A stretch of 64,000 bases of DNA from Sipunculus nudus. Taxonomy: Eukaryota > Annelida > Sipuncula > Golfingiida > Sipunculidae. Below, piece by piece: positions 35,126 through 47,046 of the stretch (its first letter is position 1; each line of letters opens with the position of its first letter). The translations under genes and the position numbers were made by a program. The notes under the pieces were generated by a model, which was not told the origin of the DNA, searched no databases, and saw only the letters and a list, made by a program, of their open reading frames with translations. The stretch is taken from the NCBI GenBank assembly GCA_026874595.1, contig CM049306.1:56605519-56669518 (forward strand), written 5' to 3'.

Positions 35126-35989
35126 GCTCTATTCCCCTTGCCACTTAATCCATGCCTCACTTCACCCGTCCCACCCGATTTCTGCGGATACACATAGTGG
35201 CTTGTCGACTACCCATATTCTGGTTTTAAAATGTCCTAGTCCGAAACTTGCAGGTCAGAAACGTCCATTTTGCTGAAATCATAATGACTAAGGTAGATAT
35301 GCAGGACTTAGGAGGATCAATATTAAATTTTAAAAATAAACCTCCATTCATACTCCTAAACTTTGCACTGGTTCGCATTAGGCCTGTGGGCCTTGTTTGT
35401 ATCCCCAGACAAGGTGGGGATACTATAGTTTAAGCACAGTCGCGCCGCCGCCGCTGCAGAGATTTCGTTAGGAAGCGATAATTCAAAAATATTTTACGGA
35501 TCTATCCCAAACTTGACATGTGCATAGATATGGGTGAGAGGACGAAGCCCATATAAAAATAGGGTCAAGTCATTTACCAGGAGAGTGACCTTGACCTTGA
35601 ATAGATCCATTTTGGGGAAAATCACACAAATTCTTTAAATATCTAAAAAAATCTTGCATGGATTGATCCAAAAAACAACTTGACCGTAGATCTTAGATAG
35701 TGATGTCATGTACCGGAAACTGGTGGCGCCACCTGTTATCCTTTTCTTATTTTCGTGCCGTTTATTACCCCCATCATTGCCACTTAACAGTACTGTGAGC
35801 ATTTTAAGTCGAAAACTAATGGACAGATTTCTTTCATATTATGCATATACATAGACATGGGTTATGGGATGAGGTATGTTTAAATTGGGGTTATGACCTT
35901 TACCAGGAGAGTGGCCTTGACCTTTAATATTTCCATATTTGGTGAAAATCAAACACCTGTTATGATATCTCCAGTGTTGATATGCCATG

Positions 35990-37450
35990 TGGATTTCAAA
36001 CATGACATATGTATGGCCCACCACTAAAGTAAAAAACCTATAAGTTTTAGGGTCACAAGGTCAACGGTCAAGGCCACAGGAGCTATCTGTCAAAAAATTA
36101 ATTTCCGAATGATAATTCCTGCTTTTTTTATGTATGTATTTCAAAATTGACTTATATATGTCCAATTAAAAAAGCAAGATCCCAATTGATTTTGGGTCAC
36201 AAGGTCACAGGTCAAGGCCACAGGAGCTATTTGGCAAAAAATTAGTTTCCGGATGATAATTTCAGCTTGGATTGATATATATTTCAAACTTGACATATAT
36301 GGCACATCAATAAAGCAAGACCTCTATTGGTTTTCAGGTCATGGGGTCAAAGGTCAAGGTCACAGGACACACATCTTTGAAAAGATTGTGGATGCATTTT
36401 CAGCCAAACTTTTCATCTCAGACCTTTGATCTTGCACATATAGTTCACCTGCCAATAGAAGAAGACCCCTATCCATTTTGAGGGCACAAAGTCAAAGGTG
36501 AAGGTCACAGGAGCCATTTGTCCAAAAATTAGGTTCCGGGATGATAATTCCAGCTTGGATTGATATATGGAATTCAAAATTGACTTATATATGGCCCATC
36601 AATAAAGCAATACCTCTATTTATTTTGAGGTCAAAGGTCAAGGACACAGGACACACATCTTTGAAAAGACTGTGGATGCATTTTCAGCCATACTTTTTAT
36701 TCAAACCTTTTATCTTGAACATATAGTTCACCTACCGATAGAGGAAGACCCCTATCCATTTTTATGCCACAAGATCAAAGGTAAAGGTTACAGGAGTCAT
36801 CTGTCCAAAAATTCATTTCTTGATGATTACTCCAGCTTGGAATAATATATGGATTTCAAACTTGACTTATATATGGCCCATTAATAAAGCAAGACCTCTA
36901 TTGATTTTGATGTCATCAGGTCAAAGGTCAAGGTAACAGGACACACATCTTTGAAAAGATTGTGGATTCATTTTCAGCCAAACTTTTCATTTCAGATCTT
37001 TTATCTCGGTCATACATTTCACCTTCCGATAGAGGAAGACCCCTATCCATTTTTAGGTCACAAGGTCAAAGGTGAAGGTCACATGAGTCATCTATCAAAA
37101 AATTCGTTTCCTGATGATTATTTCAGCTTGAAATGATATATGGGTATCAAACTTAATTTACATATGGCCAATCAATAAAACAAGATTCCTATTGATTTTG
37201 AGGTAATGAGATCAAAGGTCAAGGTCACAGGACAAACATCTTTGAAAAGGTTGTGGATGCATTTTCAGCCAAACTTTTCATCTCAGACCTTTTATCTTGC
37301 ACATACAGTTCACCTGCCGATAGAGGAAGACCCCTATCCATTTTTAGGTCACAAGGTCAAAGGTGAAGGTCACAGGAGCCATCTGTTCAAAAATTCATTT
37401 CCTGATGATAACTCCTGCTTGGAATGATATATGGGTTTCAAACTTGACTT
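35990..37450 (+). repeat. 283-291 bp tandem array inside family B
   Basis: GAAGACCCCTATCC starts at 36461, 36744, 37035 and 37326 (periods 283, 291, 291). Two more diverged partial units precede it from about 35990. Each unit carries CACACATCTTTGAAAAG, a GGATGCATTTTCAGCC block, GAGGAAGACC and clustered GGTCA half-sites. Three ~61-73 codon frames here are by-products of the repeat. Confidence 0.92.
36344..37359 (+). promoter_or_regulatory. Nuclear-receptor-type half-site arrays in family B
   Basis: DR1 repeats occur at 36344-36356 (GGGTCAaAGGTCA), 36628-36640 and 36918-36930 (both AGGTCAaAGGTCA) and 37209-37221 (AGATCAaAGGTCA). DR2 repeats AGGTCAcaAGGTCA occur at 37055-37068 and 37346-37359. 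The monomer site TCAAGGTCA, the known pattern for ERR and FTZ-F1/NR5A receptors, occurs at 36354-36362 and 37219-37227; its complement TGACCTTGA is at 35586. Motif identity is seen; binding is not shown. Confidence 0.5.
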
Positions 37451-38014
37451 ACATATTTCCATCCATCTTGGAAAGTTTTCCCATCAACCATACAGGTTGC
37501 GCCACCTACCTTCCCGTTTTTGAAGAATAATTTAATACCCTTTTCTGAGGAGTGATTTGCCCTATTGGCCTGAAAATGTGCATATCCATAGATCTTGGAC
37601 TCCTCCATCTTGTACTCAAGACTGGTGGCGCCATCTGCTATCGTTTTGCCGTGGTGTCCATCTGTACATGTGCTTTTGGTGAAAATTGCTCATATCTCTG
37701 GAGTGGTTCAAGGTATTGGTCTTAAATTTGGCATGTCTATCCATCTTGGAAAATTTTCTTGAAAACCAGACAGGTGGAGCCACCTACCTTCCTGTTTCTA
37801 TAAAATAAATTAATGCCCTATTCTCACGAGAGATTCAACATATTGGCCCTATATTCGGTGAAAAATATTGTTTCTCAAGTTATTACATGGAAGAAACCAT
37901 AGTCGCTTGCTAAGTGTCAGTATATGCAGCTGAAGATTGGGGGCCTATTCTTAAAGGGGGTGGGATTAATTGTCTGGGAATACTATCGCACCTTCGGTGC
38001 CAAGAAATATCTAG

Positions 38015-39960
38015 TTTTTAACACGAATATTCCGGATGATGCTACACCCAAGTCACAGATGAGCTTCATAAGGATAACGATGTCAACACCCATTTCTACA
38101 TCAACGCGACTTGTTTCAGCCCGAAACGTTTGCATTCCCACACAATAATCCCTGAACTACTGGCGTCCCCACAGATTCAGATGTGGCAGTGTAAAGTTTA
38201 ATGACTCTTTTTTTTATCTGCTTAACTCTTCTGACTTAAAGACAGCTTTATGAAGACTACGATCCATATAACCCCAAACGCCTTATCCCTACAAATGTCT
38301 CCACTGATCAGTTAAAACTCAAATCAGAACTCGTCGACCTTTCATGTTATTTTCTTCACACGAGTACCAACAAAAACGTGATCGACAGACCTGTCAAGGC
38401 AAACAGCGTAGTCACAATGCAAAGTTTGTGGATGTGTCTGGTGCAGTATAAATCTTATGAATAACACTACATTTTAAACTGAAATCATTTTTTCTTTATT
38501 TTATTTGTGGGTGATTCATGGGTTACTTCCGATTCTGGGTGGGCGCTGTCTCCTTCCCTTCCTCAACATCAAACGTAGTGCCTATATTGCATCTATTGAT
38601 GATAGTCCATCTGGCCAACGTGTACTCCTTCGAGCCCAGTTGTCCCGAGAAAGAATTGTCTGTAGGGTGAAGAGCCACCATCTACCAAAGTCAGTTTTGG
38701 TGGAAAAGTCAGGTTTTCATTCATTTAAGCCTTTACATAAGACTACTGAGGTGTATTTTAGCGTATTACCATTACATCGGTAGTCCATTCATATGGCAAA
38801 TCCACCTCCCACGCTGGATGTATGCGTTATTATCGAAGGCAACTTTGGCCTCAATAACGCGTATATGTTTCAAACAACGTATCAGGTGTGACGTATATTC
38901 ATCTCACACACACTAAACGTTGATTATGATACATCTGCACACTTTTGACATGTGGTCTATAACTCGGTTATTTATGTATCGGACGGCCACCTGTTGACTT
39001 GTTAACTTTACGTTTATGCCTTTTTTCCCCTTTTAAAATATATTACTTTGAACTTGTATATTGCAAAGTTTTCTAATGGCAGATCGTCCGCAAAATATTG
39101 TTCACGAAATATTATATTTGCATCTATTTCTTCTATAGTTATCTTCATTATTGTCTGTTACTGACATTTTAAGTTGCACAGGCTCCCTGCCTGCGAGTCC
39201 CATGTTTGAATATTGAGGTGCGTCATCCCTATTATAAAATAGCCGAAGTCTAATCCTATTCCTATCAAAATATTTCGTGATTTTTTAGCCTGAAATCGAA
39301 TTATATCTTCCATGGATTTTTTTTTTCTCATGGTTCATGGACTGGTAATCTGATCAATTAAAAATTTATGCTTCTGACCTTTGAGGCAGCCGCTTTCTTG
39401 TTTGATTTAAAGAATCGTCCCATTAAAAACTCTTTCGGGATTGATAATTCTATTACCCTTTTGTGGTTCCCGATCACGAGGTCCCGTTTTCCTTGATATT
39501 ACGTCTAAACGTGCGGGTTCTTCTCTCTTTACCATAATTCAATAGGGTCAACAGACTGTCCCTAATATTGTTTGGTACGTCCCCAATAACTGTTATGTTT
39601 CCCATCACAGCCTGCACATATGTTATTTATATGAATATGTAATATTTATGTTATTTTTGTTGCTTTCTTCATCTTTTTATAAAGGCTGCTAACTTTTTGC
39701 TAAATTGGTATCATCATTTATTGGTGATATGCTGAATACGTCTTTTACTATACTTGCTCCTCCGCCTGTTTTGTGAGTATTAGAAATAAACAGTTATCAA
39801 GATTCATCAGCTGGTCCTTTATTTACTACAATTAAATCTAGATGTTTTGTTGATTTACTGTCCATATAGTCTGCCAGTGGAATGATAAAACGTGTTCTTC
39901 ATCCATGCATACCTATTTTCCCCTTTCGTTTTCTTGGTGATCCTCCCCGGATTATGCATT
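38015..39960. other. Intergenic stretch, nothing recognised
   Basis: No repeat family or gene identified. A 92-codon frame at 38505-38783 has no recognisable domain. Confidence 0.5.
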
Positions 39961-39966
39961 TCATTT

Positions 39967-40051
39967 CTGGGGAAATAACATTTTTTAACTCACCTTTGAC
40001 ATCGTTTGATATGTTTTACATGTCAAAGGTGAGTTAACTGTTATTTCCTCA
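39967..40051. repeat. Long hairpin with nested arms
   Basis: AACTCACCTTTGACAT (39987-40002) pairs perfectly with ATGTCAAAGGTGAGTT (40020-40035) around a 17-nt loop. Outer CTGGGGAAATAAC (39967-39979) pairs with GTTATTTCCTCAG (40039-40051) with one mismatch. It is followed by TATATAGTTATGG, recalling the hairpin plus TATAGTT heads of families B and D, so it may be the left end of another such element. Confidence 0.85.
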
Positions 40052-40053
40052 GA

Positions 40054-40220
40054 AATTAGTATATAGTTATGGTCCATTGTCCGTCGTCCGTCTGTTAGAC
40101 TGGCACGTTTTGAAACCGTTAGACCTACGAATCCAAAATGAGGCATTCTGTTAGACGTCCCCAAAATCTCTTACCAAACCGAAAACTGGGTCACTGCGAT
40201 TTCGTTAAAAAAAAAAAAAG
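40054..40220 (+). repeat. Dispersed-repeat fragment downstream of hairpin
   Basis: Has the GTCCGTCGTCCGTCTG leader and ACCTACGAAT / GACGTCCCCAA blocks shared with 11530-11760. Decays into unique AT-rich DNA by about 40220. Confidence 0.5.
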
Positions 40221-41689
40221 ATTTTCTTAGTATTTGCCATATATATTTTCCTATATATTTCCTCTACACATGCCAGAAATTAAGGTCCGTATTGTGTAAT
40301 TTCTAGAAGTTATGGGCCCGAACATAATGCACTTTGTAAAACAATCAGGAAAAATATTTACTCAGTTAACATGAGTTTTTATGAAGCTTGAGATTTTTTT
40401 CAGCTATTTAACTTTGTTTAATCAAGATTCAATTCCATACCCAAAAATAGATCTGAATTAAATTTTGCCAATGGCACGTTTTTTCCCCTGTAAGTACTGT
40501 TCATTTAATTTTCACAGCATGTAAACGTAAGTATTTAATCTGTTTAAATATGAAATTTTTAAATAAAAGCTAAAAAATTAGGCAAGTTATTGACTTTTTA
40601 AGGCTCTGTTGTATTTACTTGTTTTGTCCAGGCCACATCTGGTCACTGGAGGTCAGCCATGCCAGACAACCTGATTTGTAATGGATGAGATCCCCTGCTC
40701 TGACGGGCGTACAGTTATTCTCATATCAAAGCTGCTGAACTGTCGACATTTTATCAAAAAGCCAGTCAATGATCATGGTAATAGTATACCTATCTCATAC
40801 ATATGTTCGCAAACTGTTCACATGCTTCAGTTTCACCATTAAGAAACACAAGTTCAGGTCACAAAATATTATTTGCAACAATTTCTTACCCATCACTACA
40901 AACCACTCATATCAACCAATCTTTGCCTATATATCCTCCTCCTCTCAGACTATCTCCATTCGATATTATTTTAGTTTTTACCTTCAAGGTCAACGTCAGC
41001 TGAGCACAGTGACCCATGGGTCCCTTTAAGTATTAATCTCCTGACACGAAAACTGCCAGTGATGTAGGCCTAAATTTAACACCCAGCTGCTAATTTTAGA
41101 AATTGTTTGAGCCTACATATTTACTTTAATTTTATAATCATTTTACAATACTGCCTAATTTACCCTGGTCCACAATATGGTAACGTGTCAGTGTAAGCAA
41201 AATGGGGTCTTATACCAATGATCAACTGCCGAAGTGTCAAACGTCAACCCGGACGCTTGGTGCAAGCTCCTGTTTGCATCCGGAGATATATGTCTGGCCA
41301 TGGTATACGTCACACTCTTTGAGATCATATTGTTTCATTCATTTCTTGCTTTGTCATCATGATCCAAGAGCTCAGTCATCCGATCCATTCAGGCCTGTGG
41401 CTCTCTGCATGCACCTTAATTAAAGACCGCATTCTCTGATGTTTTCCTATAATACACACTAATCCATTACCACTATATATAGAATTTAATTTTCAAGCAA
41501 ACTTATCCTGTGTACCAGTGTCAAGATACCAGAATGATATATACATAGTTTCCCTTAGTACTTAGAAAAGGTGTTCAAATCTGTTCCTTGTGGGCGAGGA
41601 CACCAAGTTACCTCTGCTATAATTAATAATGTTGGTGTGTAGACTCCTTTGCTTGGACAGCAATGAGAGCTGTATCTGTAGCATGTCTG
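40221..41689. other. Intergenic stretch, nothing recognised
   Basis: AT-rich DNA with overlapping short frames at 40769-41029 and 41202-41423, none recognisable. Confidence 0.45.
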
Positions 41690-42115
41690 AAACGATATAG
41701 CCCCTACTCCGTTCCACCAACCTGTGTCCACCTGTTTGTGGTGATTTTTTTTCATAAAAGCTTTTATTTTTCAAAGATTGGCTAGAAAGCTGTATATGGA
41801 AGAAGCAACCTAATATGGTAAGCAAAACATTTAAATTAACTCCAGTGTACAACTGTTTTTACCTTTCCAGTGATCTGACCGATCAGATTTTTCCCTGCAT
41901 GAGTAGCCATATTTGTTTATTTTTTTGGTTTATTTTTTAGGGTGTTTACATGACCTCATCCAATCAGCAGCTGCCAACTGAGGCTGATTTTTAATGTGAC
42001 AATTGAACTTGACCGGGGCTGATATGTTAAAAAAGTAGACTGATTTCTCATATTTTAAAATAATTCTATATCTTACATACTTGAAAATTGTTGAAAATTA
42101 GGTCCATTAATCTTT
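41690..42115 (+). repeat. Dispersed repeat family F, copy 1
   Basis: Aligns by eye with 51525-51975. Shared landmarks: CAACCTAATATGG, GATCTG, CCCTGCATGAGT(A/G)GCCAT, CATGAC(C/A)TCATCCAATC, CTGAGGCTG, GTAGACTGATTTCTCA and TTGTTGAAAATTAG. Both copies have the same orientation. Ends are not defined and no frame is conserved. Confidence 0.75.
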
Positions 42116-45100
42116 TATCATTTTTTCTGTCAGAATGAAACAAAGACAAATGTTCCCAGCAATTAAAATAGGATGAAAAGGAGTGGATGAAATGGACTAA
42201 ATTGCATACGCTTCGTGAAATCAATTGTTTACCCCGTCCCACTGTGGTAAACAATTTATTTCACGGGTGCTGGTCGGGCCGCCAGTTTTATCTTCTCTGC
42301 CTTGGGCGTGCTTTTTTTACAAGGGTGTGTCAATTGGATTTATTATCAACTTTGATTGTGACGTTGTGGCCATTCAACATCTATTTGAATTCAATTTGAA
42401 GATTTAAGATAATTGTATAGTTACTGATGTACATAAATTTTCTAAAACATTTACATAACAGGTCCTACAGCTCTCCATGAACTTTAAATTGGAACTTTAA
42501 ACGCCCTCTGTGCGACTTCCACTTCCGCGATGACGCTTAAGGGCAACAAGAACAAAATCCTCTAAATTCTACTTGGGTAAAAATGACGTTGCCCTGCACA
42601 TTTTTTGCCTTCGTGTTCATTCGTGTAACATGAAATCTGAGTATTTTCTCTCTTTTTACACACCAGTACAGTAATTGCTCCTCATGAACTCTCTTTGATA
42701 ATATTCATCTGATTTTTTTCGTATTCTGTTTTAAATTTTTATTGATTTTCAAATTAACTGCCTGACTATATGACAAGTCTTTTTAAGATTAAAAGTTTAC
42801 TTTAATATTCAAACAAATTCAAATTAATAGCGTATTTATGTCAATGATATACGCACTTTTTTAGATGATTTTTCAATCGTTTACTTACCATTTCTTGTTC
42901 TGTGCCAGTTTGGCATCGTACAGAATGCAGAAATGACAAATCTTGCAATACATTTTGTGTTGATTTTTGTTAGAACATTTGGTGCAGATGGTGTTAGAAA
43001 TATTAAGCTTTTAAATAATAGCGAGATCTAGACCTTTATGTCACAAGTGGGGTTTGCTTGTGGATAACGGATTTGTTTTCAGCGCACAAAAAAACTGCTC
43101 TTTTTAACGAATCACACAACAAAGTATTTTTGTGAAACAAAAATAGAAAAATGCTTTCCTGCCAAGAAATGGGTTAGTTTTGAACAAAATCTATATTGAT
43201 AAATTTTCTATGGCGTTTTGATAATAATATAGGGTATGGAAACGTTTGGTTGACCTCATTTCGGGAATTGCACTGCCATTCTCAATGAAGATGCATATAA
43301 TTTTGTAAGTTTGACATACGTCACGCACTACCAGTCCGTACTCAAATGATATGAAAGTAGACCAACCCTCAGGTCTGTTTGTATACTTTCTAACAACACC
43401 TAAAAATCCGTTATAACAAGAAATCTTGGTAAATCCCACCCCACCTCCTTGCTTAACTGCTGGATTTCTTACCGCATAAAAGCATGTCTCAACAGGGAAA
43501 TGTGATTCAAACTCAATCACGCGAGGCTCAGGGGAAACTGGTTATAACATGGAATTTACACTATAGTTTGTACATGCATTCATTTGTGTTACATCCTCTT
43601 TCGTAGTCGAATGTTAAGGCTCTCGCCTGATTACAGGGATAACGATAAAATAGGATTAATTATCATTGCAGTACAGTTTTCCGTATGACTATTATCACGA
43701 CTCAAGATAGGCCCAATCACTCCACGTTAAATTGCCTACTGCCAGCGAGAGACCAGCCCTGCAACCTACTTACCATTCGACCCATGCAGCTGCATTATCT
43801 ATTTAACAAATATTGCTGAGATTACATTAATTAGACAATAAAATTATCCTGCACGGAATCTTTCATTAAAACAAAAGCATTTATTTATGACACATTCAAC
43901 ATATTATTAACGGATCTCTTCTTCTGTGATAATCTGCTCTGTAGTTCTATTGCTTTTTCTCCGCCATTCCTCGCGTGAAATTACACATTTGAGTCCATGT
44001 TTACAGCATGGAACATTGTCCCGCATGTATTTCCGGATAACAATACATGCATACTTTTTCATCTTAAATACTTCAGAATTCTGACCGGATCTGCATCAAA
44101 TCAAGTGTAAAAGAGTTTAGACTGATTCATTTTTAAACGTTGCCAGGTTTTAAATCCACTCACCACACGGGCAAATTTAACTGCTTCTAAGGAACTGGCT
44201 GGAGAAACCAATACCAGCCAACGTTTCGCCATGCACTAGAATTAAGTGCCTTACAGCTGTACTCATCTCACAGAATATCACGCGACTGTCTTTCAAGGAT
44301 AGGCCAATATGATGGGCCTTGTAGAAATGTAATTCAAGGAAGACAGCCCGTTCAGCTCTGGCTATCTTGTGACAGTAAAATCGCCTCCAGTTGTATGTTG
44401 CTGGGGTCTTTATACTGGATCAGGTCGTGGGAGGAAGTATATTCACCCTTCGTTGCTATAGCAGCATCCACTGCCTTAAAGAACTAAACATGGTAATAAT
44501 GTAATGCCGAATTTTCCTTTACTCCATCGCCGGTGTTTTGTTAATATACTTTGTCTGGGCAATTGCACAGGGGTCATATTCTATCACAATTTTTTTCAGG
44601 ATTTCTGCTTTGTTGACCTTAATGTCTCTGACTGAGGGTATACTATATCTTGATTCATGTTGTACATCAGATGATCAGAATACCTGTAATATATGCCTCC
44701 TCTGTCTTGACATTGACTTTATTCCTTTGTGATGCATGCCAGGGGAAATGCTCAGTGGCGGGTCGTATTATATTTACTAATATATTTTCAGGTAATGAAA
44801 ATTATAAATATTTGTTATTATTTTGTTCATGACAAGTACATTGGGTATGGGAAAGGGTCTCCTACTCCCTTAACGAGAAAGTTTTTTTAATATGTAATGT
44901 TAACAGGAAATTTAAAGACACATTTTTCACCCAAAAAATATCAGGATTTTCTGTTCCACAACTGCTGTTCTCTTAAATGCCTTAAATATGACAATGTAGT
45001 CTAACCTAAGAAGGGTTCAATATTTAATATTTATATTTCTTCAAACATGTAACAACATGTTGATGTCAATGGTGAACATGCCATTCCACATGCAGTTATA

Positions 45101-45564
45101 ACTTGCAACATATAATCTTTCAAATGTAATGCTCGGGATACAATAACTGATATGTTGAAGTCTTATATTAAACGTCGCATGCATTTTACCGACTCTTGAG
45201 GTCTGGGCAGCGCACAAGTCTCGGACAGCAGAGCACAGATATTGAGTTCGAGTACCGGTATCAGCTGAGGAGCCATTGGATTTTCACGGTCGATCCTAAC
45301 CTAGTCCTAACGCTCCAACGGCTAATAACTCACTAACAGGAAAATGGGATTTCCTTAGTGTTATGACCCATTAGAGTATAACAACGAACAAACTCCCTCT
45401 CTCATTATAGAAATATTCGTATGCTGTCTTATAACCGACTAAATCACACAGCTGTTCATTAATATCCTCAGTTTATGAATAAGAAAGTAATAACTGTTAT
45501 TAACTTAATAATCTTATAAATAAAAAAGAAATATGCGAAATGAAAATTAAGAAAAATTTATGAA
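42116..45564. other. Intergenic stretch, nothing convincing
   Basis: No recognised gene. The 109-codon minus-strand frame at 43191-43520 has no identified domain. A TTGAGTTCGAGTACCGG near 45245 resembles a tRNA B box, but no matching A box at the right distance was found. Confidence 0.45.
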
Positions 45565-45889
45565 CAAGGCCTACAAGCCTAATGCGAACCTGTGCAAAGT
45601 TTGGGAGTATGAATTGAGGATTTTTTTTTTAAATTTAATATTGATCCTCATATGTCCTGCATATCTACCTTAGTATTATGATTTCAGCAAAATGGATGTT
45701 TCGGACCTGCAAGTTTCAGACTAGGACATTTTAAAGCTAGAATATGGGTGATCGACAAGCGACTACATGTATCCGCCGAAATCAGAGTGGGATGGGTGAA
45801 GTGAGGCATGGATTGAGTCGCAAGGGGAAACAGAGTGAGGTGTGTTGTATATTAGCATGGATGTCTGCAGCCGAAATGTGTATGTAGGT

Positions 45890-46480
45890 TGCGCCACCTA
45901 GCACAAAATCCAGAAAGCTGTCCAAGTTGTATAAACATGCAAAACTTTAGGCAAATATGTCAAACCACTGATGAGATATGAGTGACTTTATCCCACGGCA
46001 GACAAACAGACAGAAGCTGTGCAAAAATGGTGGCAAGTGGTGCCACCAGTTTGCGTATGATAAAGAGCTATGTGAGATCTATACCCATGCAAAATTTTGG
46101 CCCAATCGGTCAAACGGTTCCCCATATATGAGCTTGGATGTTTGCAGCATAAATGTGAATGAAGGTGGCGCCACCTGTCATAAAATCAAGAAAGCTGTCT
46201 ATTATGTATAACCTGCAAAATTTCAGGTGGATAAGTCAAACCACTGCCGAGATAAGAGTGATTTTGTCCCAAGGCAGATGAACAGATGAACGCTGTGCAA
46301 AAATGGTTGCAGGTGGCGCCACCAGTTTATGTATGATAAAGAGCTATGTGAGATCTATACACATGCAAAATTTTGGCCCAATTGGTAAAACGGTTCCCGA
46401 GATATGTGGGTTTATGTGTGGAAACACACGCACAAATGGACGCTGGGCAGAAAGCAAAGTACAGAGGTCCACCAAAAATG
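45890..46480 (-). repeat. Family A dimer array, ~2 units, inverted
   Basis: About two units of the 278-bp dimer, with perfect GGTGGCGCCACC boxes at 46164-46175 and 46312-46323. Its short frames (45978-46211 and 46303-46515) are repeat by-products. Confidence 0.85.
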
Positions 46481-47046
46481 GAGGGCGCAGCAGTTTACAT
46501 GTGACCCGATCGTAATTCTGAATTAAAAAAAAAAATATTGGCCAGTAGTTACGGAGGAGTTCTCCGGAAACCTAAGCGGCGGCGGCGTCCGACTGAAAAC
46601 ATAGTATCCACAAAACTCTGTTTTGGGCGGATACAACGAGGATGTATCAGTCAGGATATTTTTGGATATGTTCTTTTCACCAGGAAGGATTCTTGGATCA
46701 GATAAAGGGACAATTTGGCATCATGGTTTCGGAGAAGAACATTTTTTAATGTTTTTTAGCTTCTTCCCTTTAAAATCTAAGAGAATGCAGTTAGCCAAGA
46801 AATAGGCAAAATCCGATAGAATATTATTGGTGATGCTAGCTCCTGCCCTTTTTGAGATAGCTATGACGCACGACGGAAGACGGACGACGCCACACCATTG
46901 CATAAGCTCACAGATTCGCTTAAAATTCAAACCAATTTTTCTAAAACAGTTGAAAGATATAGTTCCAATAATTCTAATTTGGGCATTCTGCGTCCAGACG
47001 ATGTGTCTAGACGTCTAGACGCTGTGTCTAGACGTCTAGACACATT

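Larger units (their letters stand above)
32431..35398 (+). mobile_element. Family A element, complete copy
   Basis: The left end TTTAGCGAACCTGTGAGC (from ~32431) and right end with AGGCC-tgtg-GGCCT hairpin then TGTTT (~35380-35398) match the ends defined by the insertion at 59404-63162. Order inside: head module with GTCC/GCCGTCC leader; AATTGTCCAATATTTCAC module; a GGTGGCGCCACC box (32906); G-run at 33205-33226; GTCTAGAC cluster; 278-bp dimer array (33390-35125); conserved tail (35095-35398). No protein is encoded. It abuts family B at 35399 with no intervening base. Confidence 0.8.
35399..38014 (+). mobile_element. Family B Helitron-like element
   Basis: The left end is a perfect 8-bp stem, GTATCCCC (35399-35406) with GGGGATAC (35416-35423), followed by TATAGTTT as in family D. 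The right end is a GCACC-ttc-GGTGC hairpin (37988-38000), a 10-nt spacer, CTAG at 38011-38014 and then T. Hairpin, 10-12 nt spacer and CTAG-T is the canonical Helitron 3' terminus. The interior has a GGTGGCGCCACC box (35722) and a tandem array rich in AGGTCA. No Rep/helicase is encoded, so it would be non-autonomous. Confidence 0.7.

Noticed and set aside
43191-43520. 109-codon minus-strand frame
   Set aside because: No known motif and no convincing flanking splice or promoter signals; kept only as part of the intergenic note.
45200-45270. B-box-like TTCGAGTACC considered as a tRNA or SINE
   Set aside because: No A box at a proper distance and no cloverleaf could be drawn.
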